From the NCBI RefSeq assembly GCF_900113695.1, contig NZ_FOQH01000002.1, positions 496,001 through 560,000 of the forward strand: 64,000 nt of DNA. The letters are read 5' to 3'. Source of the stretch: Albimonas pacifica (GTDB lineage Bacteria > Pseudomonadota > Alphaproteobacteria > Rhodobacterales > Rhodobacteraceae). Positions within the stretch are counted from its first letter, which is position 1, and every line of letters begins with the position of its first letter. Position numbers and translations under genes: made by a program. Positions 1-7,633 of the stretch are shown piece by piece. The notes under the pieces were generated by a model. That model did no database searches. It was not told the origin of the DNA and saw only the letters and a program-made list of their open reading frames with translations.

Positions 1-486
1 GGCGACGACGCCGCCGTGCATCTCGCGGGCGCCTGCCTCGGCGAGGGGAAGGATTTCATCCACGACGACACGGTCTTCGTCACCCATGACGCGGTGAACT
101 GCGAGAGCCGGCAGGTCTTCAAGAAGGTCCTGCGCGACCAGGCCAAGGGCATTTTCCAGGGCAAGATCCTGGTGAAGCCCGACGCCCAGAAGACCGACGG
201 CTACCAGATCTCCCAGGGGCTGCTGCTGGACGAGCACGCGGACTTCCTGGCCAAGCCCGAGCTCGAGATCTACGCCGACGACGTCGCCTGCTCCCACGGC
301 TCGACCTGCGGGGCGGTGGACGAGGACGCGCTCTACTACCTTCGCGCCCGCGGCATCCCCAAGCGCGAGGCGGAGAACATGCTGGTCATGTCCTTCCTCG
401 GCGAGGCGGTCGAGGAGATCGAGTCCGAGGACCTCGCCGAAGAGATGCGCGAGCGCATCGCCCAGTGGGTGATGGACGGGGCGTAA
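1..486 (+). CDS. sufD: Fe-S cluster assembly protein SufD, C-terminal part (5' end outside window)
   Basis: SufD is a scaffold component of the SufBCD complex that assembles Fe-S clusters in the cytoplasm with SufS-derived sulfur. The reading frame is open from the first base, so only the last 161 codons are present. The visible part matches the C-terminal beta-helix and helical tail of SufB/SufD proteins: a His/Cys-rich stretch EIYADDVACSHGSTCGAVDE is followed by YYLRARGI and a helical end with FLGEAVEEIE. It is followed after 4 nt by a YIP1-family gene, and sufS lies 2.2 kb downstream on the same strand. SufD is preferred over SufB because of the tail and the position just before the late suf genes. 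The family call is secure; the paralog call is slightly less so. Confidence 0.9.
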   Translation, partial: GDDAAVHLAGACLGEGKDFIHDDTVFVTHDAVNCESRQVFKKVLRDQAKGIFQGKILVKPDAQKTDGYQISQGLLLDEHADFLAKPELEIYADDVACSHGSTCGAVDEDALYYLRARGIPKREAENMLVMSFLGEAVEEIESEDLAEEMRERIAQWVMDGA

Positions 487-490
487 GCGG

Positions 491-1132
491 GTGAGCGACG
501 CCGCCGCTTCCCCGGCCGGCCGCCCCGCCCCGCGCGGGCTGGTCGGCCGCATCGCCGCCGCCTGGACCGGCCGGCACCGCGAGGTGATCCGGGCGGACCT
601 GGCGGGCGAGCTGACCGAGGCCCGCCTGCTCGCCTACGCGATGGGCGCGGGGCTGCTGATGCTGCTCGCCTCCCTGCCGACCGTGCTCGCCGAGCGGGCG
701 CGGCAGGCGGCGATCACCGGGGGCGAGGCGGCGATCCCCTCGGTCGGCGAGGTGGTGACCATGCAGGTGGTCGCCGACCTGTTCTTCGTGCCCCTGTTCC
801 TCTACGGCGTCGCGGCGCTGCTGCGCATCGTGCTGCGCCTGTTCGGCGGGACCGGCGGCTGGCAGGCGACCCGGCTCGCGGTGTTCTGGGCGCCGCTGGC
901 GGCCGCCCCGGCCACCCTGCTGGGCGCGGCGCTGGCGAGCCTGCTGACCGTGGCGGGCGCCGGCACGCTGGCGATCTCGATCCCGGGGGAGCTCGCCGGG
1001 CTCGCCGGTCTGTGGTTCTGGTGCGCGGGCCTGGCCGAGGCCCACGGCTTCCGCCGCGCCTGGCCGGGCTTCGTCGTCATCGTGGCGCTGTGGCTCGCGG
1101 CGCTCGCGCTGCTGGGACCGGTCGCGGCATGA
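491..1132 (+). CDS. YIP1-family integral membrane protein (first of three)
   Basis: This 213-residue protein starts at a GTG 4 nt after the sufD stop, which implies translational coupling. After a short Pro/Ala-rich N-terminus it has about five hydrophobic segments, with a YIP1-like layout and the recurring element F-W-A-P-L around residue 130 and AEAHGFRRAW near residue 182. The latter is shared with the other two YIP1 genes here (AEAHGFRRVG and AAVHGMRRVG), so the three are paralogs. YIP1-domain proteins in alphaproteobacteria have no established biochemical role. Their position between sufD and sufS suggests co-expression with Fe-S assembly but does not demonstrate function. The membrane location is clear. 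Confidence 0.8.
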   Translation: MSDAAASPAGRPAPRGLVGRIAAAWTGRHREVIRADLAGELTEARLLAYAMGAGLLMLLASLPTVLAERARQAAITGGEAAIPSVGEVVTMQVVADLFFVPLFLYGVAALLRIVLRLFGGTGGWQATRLAVFWAPLAAAPATLLGAALASLLTVAGAGTLAISIPGELAGLAGLWFWCAGLAEAHGFRRAWPGFVVIVALWLAALALLGPVAA

Positions 1133-1290
1133 GCGAGCGGGACATGAGCGGGCGCGCGGCCCGGCCCGCCGTCGCGCCGGCGGAAACCGATTCGCGCCGC
1201 GGGGTCGCAAATCGCCCCGCACCCTGCGTCAGGTCCGGCGACGCGGCGACAATGCCGCCCGGCTCGTTCATCTTGCGTGCAGTTTCGGCG

Positions 1291-1319
1291 TTCACTTTCA
1301 CTTCATCTCATGCTAGACA
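1291..1319 (+). promoter_or_regulatory. Candidate sigma-70 promoter upstream of second YIP1 gene
   Basis: TTCACT (1291-1296) and TAGACA (1314-1319) are separated by 17 nt, and a TGC just before the second box gives an extended -10. The stretch is an AT-richer island in an otherwise very GC-rich context and lies about 50 nt before the YIP1 start at 1370. It would give the downstream YIP1 and sufS genes a promoter of their own. This is inferred from the boxes only. Confidence 0.4.
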
Positions 1320-1369
1320 ACTCCAGAGTGCAGCGGCCCTGCCGCGGTTTCGTTCGTGGAGTTCCCGGC

Positions 1370-2029
1370 ATGGCGTATGTTCAGTCCCTTCCGCCCGACT
1401 ACGAGTCCCCGACGGAGCCCGAGGACGACATCGGCCCCGCGACGATGAGCGGCCGGGTCTGGGAAGCCTGGCTGGACATGCAGGGCTCGACGCGTCGGCT
1501 GATCTCGGAGAACCCGTCCGAGGGGCGGCTGCTGTTCTACCTGATCCTGTCGGACCTGGTGTTCTTCCTGTCCTGGACGATCAAGGGCGTGCTGGCGCCG
1601 ACCTCGGCCGCCGCCGCCATGATGCCGATCTACATGAGCGGGGTGCTGCTGGTCGGCTTCCTGATGCGCACGGCGGCGATGTACGTGCTGGCGGCGGCGG
1701 CCTTCGCGGCCTGCCGGCTCGCGGGCGGGCAGGGCAGCTGGCGCGACACCCGCGCGGCGGTGTTCTGGGGGGCGCTGGTCTCGGCCCCCTTCGGCCTGCT
1801 GGCGGCGCTGGTCGCGGTGGGCATGCGCCATGGCGAGCACATCTGGCCGGCGATGGCCGACCCGGTCTACGCGATGCCGCCCTACTACATCGGGCTGGTG
1901 CCGTTCCTGTGGTTCATCGCGGCCGGGCTGGCGGCGGTTCACGGAATGCGGCGCGTGGGCTGGATCTTCCTGGTTCTCTCCACGGGCACGGTGGTGCTCA
2001 GCATCCTCGGGGTCTATCTGTCCGCCTGA
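1370..2029 (+). CDS. YIP1-family integral membrane protein (second of three)
   Basis: This is a 219-residue predicted inner membrane protein. An in-frame start at 1277 is possible, but the ATG at 1370 is preferred: it opens the conserved N-terminus MAYVQSLPPDYESP and lies downstream of a promoter-like element at 1291-1319. After an acidic N-terminal segment there are about five transmembrane stretches, among them a conserved R-A-A-V-F-W-G-A-L-V motif at the start of the third, as in the first YIP1 protein (R-L-A-V-F-W-A-P-L-A). The AAVHGMRRVGW motif near the C-terminus matches the paralogs. Its function is unknown. It is part of the sufD-sufS block. Confidence 0.8.
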   Translation: MAYVQSLPPDYESPTEPEDDIGPATMSGRVWEAWLDMQGSTRRLISENPSEGRLLFYLILSDLVFFLSWTIKGVLAPTSAAAAMMPIYMSGVLLVGFLMRTAAMYVLAAAAFAACRLAGGQGSWRDTRAAVFWGALVSAPFGLLAALVAVGMRHGEHIWPAMADPVYAMPPYYIGLVPFLWFIAAGLAAVHGMRRVGWIFLVLSTGTVVLSILGVYLSA

Positions 2030-2096
2030 CGACGGCCCCGCGGGGCGCGCCGCGAGGGCGGCGCGCGCGCGACGCGGCCGCAGGGAGCGGACGCGG

Positions 2097-2696
2097 ATGA
2101 TCTTGGAATTCCTCAAGACCGTCGCCATGGCCTATCGCGCGCCGCGCCGATCCGCGCGCGCGATGCTGGACCGGGCGCCGAGCATGACCGACTGCGCGCT
2201 GATGGTGGTGCTCGCCACCCTGGTGCAGGCGATGTTCGGGGCGGTCGTGGACCTCGCCATGGGCGGGGACGGCCCCTCGATGTCGGCGCTGGGCGCGCGG
2301 ATGACCGAGGTGGCGCTGAACTTCTTCATGTTCGCCGTGCTCACCGCCGGCGCCTACTGGCTGGGCCGCCGCTTCGGCGGCAAGGCCCAGCCCGCGGACA
2401 TGGCCCGCGTCGTCGCCTGGCACCTGCTGGTCACCGCCTTCCTCGCGCCGCTGAACCTGCTGGGCATCCACGCCATCACCTCGGCGAACCCCGAGGACGG
2501 CGCCTCGGCGCTCGCCCTGCTGGCGCCGGTGTCGGTGGGCCTGTCGATCTGGCTCTTCGCCGCCTTCGTGGCCGAGGCGCACGGCTTCCGGCGCGTCGGC
2601 CTGGTGGCGGTCGCCACCGTCGGCGGCTTCATCGCGCTGGGTTTCGCGACGATGATCCTCGCCACCCTGTTCTCCCTCGCGCCCCCGCCGGCCTGA
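2097..2696 (+). CDS. YIP1-family integral membrane protein (third of three)
   Basis: This is a 199-residue predicted membrane protein. The frame is open further upstream, but the ATG at 2097 follows AGGGAGCGG by 6 nt and begins a plausible N-terminus, MILEFLKTVAMAYRAPRRSA, so it is taken as the start. It carries about five hydrophobic segments with the YIP1 layout and the diagnostic AEAHGFRRVGLVAV near residue 160. The stop lies 34 nt before sufS. The first transmembrane domain is preceded by a soluble helix with basic residues. The family call rests on similarity to the two upstream paralogs and on topology. Its role is not known. Confidence 0.8.
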   Translation: MILEFLKTVAMAYRAPRRSARAMLDRAPSMTDCALMVVLATLVQAMFGAVVDLAMGGDGPSMSALGARMTEVALNFFMFAVLTAGAYWLGRRFGGKAQPADMARVVAWHLLVTAFLAPLNLLGIHAITSANPEDGASALALLAPVSVGLSIWLFAAFVAEAHGFRRVGLVAVATVGGFIALGFATMILATLFSLAPPPA

Positions 2697-2730
2697 GCCC
2701 GGCGGGGCGGCGCGCGAAAGGTCACCTCCG

Positions 2731-3963
2731 ATGAGCAACGCCCCCTACGACGTCCACGAGGTCCGCAAGGATTTCCCGATCCTGTCGCGCACCGTGCATG
2801 GCAAGCCGCTGGTCTACCTCGACAACGGCGCCTCGGCCCAGAAGCCGCGCCAGGTGATCGAGGCGGTGACGCGCGCCTATTCCGAGGAATACGCCAACGT
2901 CCACCGGGGGCTGCACTTCCTCTCCAACCTCGCGACCGACAAGTACGAGGCGGTGCGCGAGACGATCCGCGCCTTCCTGGGCGCCGCGAAGCCGGAGGAG
3001 ATCCTGTTCACCACCGGCTCGACCATGGGGCTGAACCTGGTGAGCTACGCCTGGGCCGCGCCGCGGCTGCAGGCGGGGGACGAGATCGTGCTCTCGGTGA
3101 TGGAGCACCACGCCAACATCGTGCCCTGGCACTTCCTGCGCGAGCGGCAGGGCGTGGTCCTGAAGTGGGTGGAGCCGGCGGCGGACGGCTCCCTCGACCC
3201 CCAGGCGGTGATCGACGCGATCGGGCCGAAGACGAAGCTGGTGGCGATCACCCACATGTCCAACGTCACCGGCACGGTGGTGGACGTGAAGGCGATCTGC
3301 GCGGCGGCGCGCGCGAAGGGCGTCGCCACCGTGATCGACGGCAGCCAGGCGGCGGTGCACATGCCGGTGGACGTCCAGGACATCGGCTGCGACTTCTACG
3401 CGATCACCGGCCACAAGCTCTACGGCCCCTCGGCCTCCGGCGCGCTCTACGTCCGCGCCGAGCGCTATGCGCAGATGCGCCCGTTCATGGGCGGCGGCGA
3501 CATGATCCGCGAGGTCGGCCGGGACGAGATCACCTACAACGACGCCCCCCACAAGTTCGAGGCGGGCACGCCGGGCATCGTGCAGATGATCGGCCTGGGC
3601 GCCGCGCTCGACTACATGACGGGCCTCGGCATGGACGCCATCGCGGCCCATGAGCACGACCTGCGGGATTACGCGCAGGCGCGGCTCTCGGGGCTGAACT
3701 GGCTGCAGATCCAGGGGACGGCGCCGGGCAAGGGGGCGATCTTCTCCTTCACGCTGGAGGGGGCGGGGCACCCGCACGACATCTCCACCGTCGTCGACCG
3801 CAAGGGGGTGGCGGTGCGCGCCGGACACCACTGCGCGCAACCGCTGATGGAGCACATGGGGGTCTCGGCCACCTGCCGGGCGTCCTTCGCCCTCTACAAC
3901 ACGCGCGAGGAGGTGGACGTTCTGGTGGACGCGCTGGAAACCTGCCACAAGTTGTTCTCATGA
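2731..3963 (+). CDS. sufS: SufS-type cysteine desulfurase
   Basis: This PLP enzyme (410 aa) removes sulfur from L-cysteine, forming a persulfide that is passed to SufE/SufBCD for Fe-S cluster assembly. The length and sequence fit group II desulfurases. The PLP lysine is K229 in ITGHKLYGPSASGALY, and the persulfide cysteine is C368 in RAGHHCAQPLM, the short-loop form typical of SufS rather than IscS. The C-terminus is the conserved ASFALYNTREEVD stretch. It is the last large gene of the suf block, downstream of sufD and the three YIP1 genes, followed by a 68-residue ORF and a strong terminator. The start is the first ATG of the domain. Confidence 0.96.
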   Translation: MSNAPYDVHEVRKDFPILSRTVHGKPLVYLDNGASAQKPRQVIEAVTRAYSEEYANVHRGLHFLSNLATDKYEAVRETIRAFLGAAKPEEILFTTGSTMGLNLVSYAWAAPRLQAGDEIVLSVMEHHANIVPWHFLRERQGVVLKWVEPAADGSLDPQAVIDAIGPKTKLVAITHMSNVTGTVVDVKAICAAARAKGVATVIDGSQAAVHMPVDVQDIGCDFYAITGHKLYGPSASGALYVRAERYAQMRPFMGGGDMIREVGRDEITYNDAPHKFEAGTPGIVQMIGLGAALDYMTGLGMDAIAAHEHDLRDYAQARLSGLNWLQIQGTAPGKGAIFSFTLEGAGHPHDISTVVDRKGVAVRAGHHCAQPLMEHMGVSATCRASFALYNTREEVDVLVDALETCHKLFS

Positions 3964-3997
3964 CCGTTTGACGACGAACGTTTGAAGGAGACGAGCC

Positions 3998-4204
3998 ATG
4001 GTCTGCGTTCCCGCGCCGATCCCCGCGAAGGCCTCCTCGGCCCGCGCCGGATCCACGACCGCCGACGCCTTCAGCTTCTCGGGCGCCGACGGCGCCGAGG
4101 CGCTGACCCGCAACTGGTGGGCTCTGATGGCGCTGCCCTGGGCCGCCGTCTGGGCGGTGCAGTCGGAGATGATCGAGGAGACGCTCCGCCGCATGGGCGT
4201 CTGA
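3998..4204 (+). CDS. Small hypothetical protein with one hydrophobic segment
   Basis: This 68-residue ORF lies 34 nt after sufS, with an unusually clear ribosome binding site (GAAGGAGACGAGCC directly before the ATG) and a strong terminator 29 nt after its stop. It therefore looks like the true last gene of the suf operon. The N-terminal half is Ala/Ser-rich and low in complexity. The C-terminal half has a Trp-rich hydrophobic stretch (WWALMALPWAAVWAV) and an acidic/basic tail ending in EMIEETLRRMGV. I recognise no family. It could be a small membrane-associated protein. Confidence that it is translated rests on the ribosome binding site and terminator. Confidence 0.6.
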   Translation: MVCVPAPIPAKASSARAGSTTADAFSFSGADGAEALTRNWWALMALPWAAVWAVQSEMIEETLRRMGV

Positions 4205-4232
4205 CCGCGCCCGAGCTCCCGAACGGCGCCTG

Positions 4233-4262
4233 AAACGCCCGGCCCGAGCGGCCGGGCGTTTT
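4233..4262 (+). terminator. Rho-independent terminator of the suf block
   Basis: A perfect 12-bp stem (4233-4244 paired with 4250-4261, AAACGCCCGGCC and its complement) with a 5-nt loop ends in a TTTT run. It lies 29 nt after the 68-residue ORF and ends the sufD-YIP1-sufS transcript. The A-run on the 5' side means it could act in both directions. Confidence 0.85.
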
Positions 4263-4526
4263 CGTTCGCGCCCCGGGCTCGAGGTCCGCGGGCGGGGGCG
4301 CCTCGCCGCCCGCGCCCGATCGCCTGCCCCGCCGCGTCCCCCACCCCCTCGCCTGTCGGGCGCGACCTCCACCGGCGCGCGACATGCCCCGCCCCCCGAC
4401 TTCCGGGCGCGCCCGTGGCCGGAGGCCCAAGCCCGCCCACAGGCGCCCTGCGGGCGGGCTGGGATGCGTCGCGCGGGGGGCGGGCGGGGCGACTGGAAAG
4501 GGGAGGGTCGGGGCAGGGGCGCGCAC
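4263..4526. other. GC-rich intergenic spacer without a gene
   Basis: Between the suf terminator and the marR terminator no frame has a plausible start, ribosome binding site and protein-like composition. It holds the palindromic repeat copy at 4430-4460, listed separately, and otherwise simple GC-rich sequence. Confidence 0.6.
4430..4460. repeat. Dispersed palindromic repeat, copy 1
   Basis: AGCCCGCCC (4430-4438) pairs with GGGCGGGCT (4452-4460) around a 13-nt loop. The 19-nt segment 4442-4460 is identical to 40077-40095, and 18 nt of its reverse complement occur at 39006-39023. It appears to be a REP-like intergenic element recurring at least three times in the window. Confidence 0.55.
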
Positions 4527-4562
4527 GAAAAAGCGCGGCTCCCGGGGGGAGCCGCGCGCTTC
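4527..4562 (-). terminator. Rho-independent terminator of marR
   Basis: Read on the minus strand, an 11-bp stem (4547-4557 with 4533-4543, arms GGGAGCCGCGC and its complement) is followed directly by a run of five T. It lies 24 nt past the marR stop codon. Confidence 0.85.
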
Positions 4563-4585
4563 AGACCCGTCGGGGCCGGACGGGA

Positions 4586-5143
4586 TCAGCCGTTGCGGCG
4601 GCCGTCGGCCAGGTGGTCGTGCATGTGCTGCAGGACCCGGCGGAAGGCCTGGATGTCGGAGTCGGGCAGACCCTCCATCGCGTCCGCGATCACCTTGCGG
4701 GTCAGCGGCATGATCGTGTCGATCGCCTCGCCGGCCGTCTCGGTGGGCACGATCTTCTTGGCGCGCTTGTCGGCGGGGTGGGGCTGACGCTCCACCAGGC
4801 CGCGGGACTCCAGCCGGTCGACGTAGCCGCACAGGGTCATCGGCTCGACGCCCATGCGCTCGGCGATCTCGGTCTGCCGGGCGCCGGCGGCGGCGACCGC
4901 ATGCACGAGCGCGCGCGCCTCGCCGGTGGTCAGCTCGAGACCTGCGTCGTTCACCGCCTGTCCGAAGCTCACGCGCATCAGCCGCGCCACGTCCTGGAGC
5001 AGGAAGCCCAGGGACCGGGTGTTCGGGATCACCTCGACGTTGCGGTCGGCGGCGCCGGGCGAGGCCGCGGCCGCGCCTTCGGCGTTCCCGGCGGGCGCGT
5101 CGTGCAGGGCATCCTGCGCGATGGCGCGGGTCGGAAGAGACAT
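4586..5143 (-). CDS. MarR-family transcriptional regulator
   Basis: This is a 185-residue winged-helix regulator. The first about 50 residues are a low-complexity Ala/Gly/Asp extension, followed by the MarR fold: LGFLLQDVARLMRVSFGQAV is the dimerisation helix, QTEIAERMGVEPMTLCGYVD the recognition helices, and LVERQPHPADKRAKK the wing with its usual D-x-R signature. The ATG at 5143 is chosen because AGGAG lies 5 nt upstream; longer in-frame extensions lack a ribosome binding site. It is divergent from the liv-type transporter gene at 5563, so control of that operon is plausible but not shown. MarR proteins usually respond to small aromatic ligands; the ligand here is unknown. Confidence 0.9.
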   Translation of the reverse strand: MSLPTRAIAQDALHDAPAGNAEGAAAASPGAADRNVEVIPNTRSLGFLLQDVARLMRVSFGQAVNDAGLELTTGEARALVHAVAAAGARQTEIAERMGVEPMTLCGYVDRLESRGLVERQPHPADKRAKKIVPTETAGEAIDTIMPLTRKVIADAMEGLPDSDIQAFRRVLQHMHDHLADGRRNG

Positions 5144-5562
5144 GGCGGCTCCTGGTCCTGTATCGGTGGGCGCTAAGTTTAGAACGATTTGACCCGGGCG
5201 CAAGCCGAGCCGCCATGTTTTCGCCGTGTTTGCCCCACTCGCGCATGAATTGTGATGTGAAAACACGCGCGTAGCGGGCGAGCGTCGCGGGACGCCTCCG
5301 CGCCTCCCGGCCGCCGGCCCGCGCGGATACGAGCCTGGGCGCCCCCGAATCCCCGCCGGCCCGCGCGCCGGGGCGCCGCCGCGGCCCCCGCCGCGGGCGT
5401 CGCGATTGACAGCACGGGCGCGAGCCGACACGGATAGGCTCCACCGCCCGCGCATGACCGGCGCGCGGCGCGCGACCGCCCGGCGATCCCCGCCGCGGCG
5501 GCGTCCGCGCGCCGGAACCAGCCGGCGCCGCGGACGGGACCGGATGACAGGGAGATGTTTCG
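5144..5562. promoter_or_regulatory. Divergent marR/livK control region
   Basis: This is a 419-bp gene-free region. The first 130 nt are markedly AT-richer than the surroundings and contain a perfect 10-nt palindrome, CTAAGTTTAG (5173-5182), 29 nt upstream of marR, which is a candidate MarR operator. A perfect TTGACA lies at 5406-5411 on the plus strand, but the best downstream -10-like box (GATAGG, 5433-5438) is 21 nt away, so that promoter is only tentative. The remainder is GC-rich with no further structure seen. Confidence 0.35.
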
Positions 5563-6762
5563 ATGAAACCTGCACAGCTCGCCGCCGCGCTGGCCATGGG
5601 CGCCTCGGCGCTGGCGATGGCCGCCCCCGCCCAGGCCGAGGACGTCAAGATCGGCGTCCTGCTGGGCTACACCGGCCCGATCGAGTCCCTCACCCCCGGC
5701 ATGGCCGACAGCGCCGAGCTGGCGATGACCGAGGTCAACAACGCCGGCGGCGTGCTCGAGGGCGACATGCTGGTGCCGGTGCGCGCGGATTCGACCTGCA
5801 TCGACGCCGCCGCCGCCTCGGCCGCGGCCGAGCGCCTGGTCACCTCCGAGGGGGCCAAGGCGATCATGGGCGCCGACTGCTCGGGCGTGACCATCGCGAC
5901 GCTGAACAACGTGGCCGTGCCCAACGGCGTGGTGATGATCTCGCCCTCGGCCACCTCGCCGGCGCTGAGCTCGATCGAGGACGGCGGCTTCTTCTTCCGC
6001 ACCGCCCCCTCCGACGCCCGCCAGGGCGCGGTGCTGGCCGAGGTGCTGGCCGACAAGGGCGTGACCGAGATCGCGGTCACCTACACCAACAACGACTACG
6101 GCAAGGGCCTCGCCGACAGCTTCCAGGCGGCCTTCGAGGAGAAGGGCGGCAAGGTCCTGCTCTCGGCCGCGCATGAGGACGGCAAGGCCGACTACTCGGC
6201 CGAGGTGGGCGCGCTGTCGGCCACCGGGGCCGAGCACCTGGCCGTCTTCGGCTACGCCGACCAGGGCGGCGTGGGCATCATCCGCGCCTCCGTCGACTCC
6301 GGCGCCTTCGAGAAGTTCGTGCTCGGCGACGGCATGTTCGCCGAGAGCCTGATCGAGGCGATCGGCGATGACCTGAACGGCACCATCGGCTCGGTGCCCT
6401 GGTCCGAGGGCGAGGGCGCCGACGCCTTCGTCGCCGCCGCCGAGGCCGCGGGCGTGGACCCCGACGGCTCGTTCCGCCGCGAGTCCTACGACGCCGCCGC
6501 CCTGATCGCGCTGGCGATGCAGGCCGCGGGCTCGACCGACCCGAAGGTCTTCAAGGACAGCGTGATGGACGTCGCCAACGCGCCCGGCGAGAAGATCCTG
6601 CCCGGCGAGCTCGCCAAGGCGCTGCAGATCCTCAAGGACGGCGGCGACGTCGACTACGTCGGCGCCACCAACGTCGAGCTGATCGGCCCGGGCGAGGCCG
6701 CCGGCACCTACCGCGAGTACGAGGTCAAGGACGGCGCCTACGAGACCATCGGCTTCCGTTGA
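5563..6762 (+). CDS. livK: Branched-chain amino acid-type ABC transporter, periplasmic substrate-binding protein
   Basis: This is a 399-residue periplasmic binding protein of the LivK/LivJ (Peripla_BP_6) family. A typical Sec signal peptide ends in MAAPAQAE at about residue 26. The mature protein begins DVKIGVLLGYTGPIESLTPG, the canonical start of this fold, and contains TYTNNDYGKGLADSF and the ASVDSGAFEKF region that lines the ligand cleft. It is the first gene of a complete five-component transporter (two ATPases, two permeases) and is separated from livG by a stem-loop. The ligand could be a branched-chain amino acid, another amide or an aromatic acid; sequence alone does not decide. MarR is divergent. 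Confidence 0.9.
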   Translation: MKPAQLAAALAMGASALAMAAPAQAEDVKIGVLLGYTGPIESLTPGMADSAELAMTEVNNAGGVLEGDMLVPVRADSTCIDAAAASAAAERLVTSEGAKAIMGADCSGVTIATLNNVAVPNGVVMISPSATSPALSSIEDGGFFFRTAPSDARQGAVLAEVLADKGVTEIAVTYTNNDYGKGLADSFQAAFEEKGGKVLLSAAHEDGKADYSAEVGALSATGAEHLAVFGYADQGGVGIIRASVDSGAFEKFVLGDGMFAESLIEAIGDDLNGTIGSVPWSEGEGADAFVAAAEAAGVDPDGSFRRESYDAAALIALAMQAAGSTDPKVFKDSVMDVANAPGEKILPGELAKALQILKDGGDVDYVGATNVELIGPGEAAGTYREYEVKDGAYETIGFR

Positions 6763-6785
6763 CGCGCGAGTCATGATTAAAGCCC

Positions 6786-6809
6786 GGCCCGGCGCTGCTG
6801 CGCCGGGCC
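6786..6809 (+). promoter_or_regulatory. Intercistronic stem-loop after livK
   Basis: A perfect 10-bp GC stem (6786-6795 with 6800-6809) closes a TGCT tetraloop between livK and livG and has no T-run. Such hairpins after binding-protein genes usually stabilise the upstream message or attenuate read-through, raising binding protein over transporter. That role is inferred. Confidence 0.65.
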
Positions 6810-6832
6810 GAAGCATGTGAAGGGAGCGCCGC

Positions 6833-7633
6833 GTGATCCGCGTCGAGAACCTGGTGAAGACCTTCGGCGGCCTGCGGGCCGTCGACGGGGCGAGCCTCGA
6901 GATCGCCCAGGGCGCGATCACCGGCCTGATCGGCCCCAACGGCGCGGGCAAGACGACGCTGTTCAACGTCGTCGCCGGCGCCTACGCCCCCGACGAGGGG
7001 CGCGTGCTGCTCGACGGCGAGGACATCACCGGCCTCGCGCCGCACCGGCTTTTCGACAAGGGCCTGCTGCGCACCTTCCAGATCGCGCACGAATTCTCGA
7101 CCCTGACGGTGCGCGAGAACCTGATGACCGTCCCCCCCGCCCAGGACGGCGAGACCCTGTGGAACGCCTGGTTCCAGCCCTCGGCCGTGCGCGCCCGCGA
7201 ACGGGCCGTGCGCGAGAAGGCGGACGAGGTGATCGACTTCCTCCAGCTCGGCCACGTGGCCGACGAGCTCGCGGGCAACCTCTCGGGCGGGCAGAAGAAG
7301 CTGCTGGAGCTCGGCCGCACGATGATGACCGAGGCGCGGATCGTGTTCCTCGACGAGGTGGGCGCCGGCGTGAACCGCACGCTCCTCAAGGCCATCGGCG
7401 AGGCGATCCTGCGCCTGAACCGGGAGCGCGGCTACACCTTCTGCATGATCGAGCACGACATGGATTTCATCGGCCGCCTCTGCGACCCGGTGATCGTGAT
7501 GGCGGAGGGAAAGGTCCTCACCCAGGGCTCGGTCGAGGAGGTGAAGGCCGACGAGCGGGTGATCGAGGCCTATCTCGGCCGCGGCCTGAAGAACCGCCCC
7601 GCCCGGACCCGCGCGCCGGAGGCGGGCGCATGA
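6833..7633 (+). CDS. livG: Branched-chain amino acid-type ABC transporter ATP-binding protein LivG
   Basis: This is a 266-residue cytoplasmic ATPase subunit. It starts at GTG with AAGGGA 9 nt upstream. Visible motifs are Walker A GPNGAGKTT (residues 34-42), the LivG-type signature LSGGQKKLLELGR, Walker B RIVFLDEVGAGV and the switch histidine in CMIEHDMDF. An unusual feature is the Walker B neighbourhood, which reads DEVGAGVN where LivG proteins usually have DEPxAGxN. The C-terminal extension is short and Arg/Pro-rich. The stop overlaps the livF start (ATGA), so the two ATPases are coupled. It powers uptake with LivF, LivH and LivM. Confidence 0.92.
   Translation: MIRVENLVKTFGGLRAVDGASLEIAQGAITGLIGPNGAGKTTLFNVVAGAYAPDEGRVLLDGEDITGLAPHRLFDKGLLRTFQIAHEFSTLTVRENLMTVPPAQDGETLWNAWFQPSAVRARERAVREKADEVIDFLQLGHVADELAGNLSGGQKKLLELGRTMMTEARIVFLDEVGAGVNRTLLKAIGEAILRLNRERGYTFCMIEHDMDFIGRLCDPVIVMAEGKVLTQGSVEEVKADERVIEAYLGRGLKNRPARTRAPEAGA

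Noticed and set aside
5406-5438. A confident livK promoter at the perfect TTGACA (5406)
   Set aside because: No acceptable -10 box is found at 15-19 nt; the best candidate is 21 nt away, so it is mentioned only within the control region.
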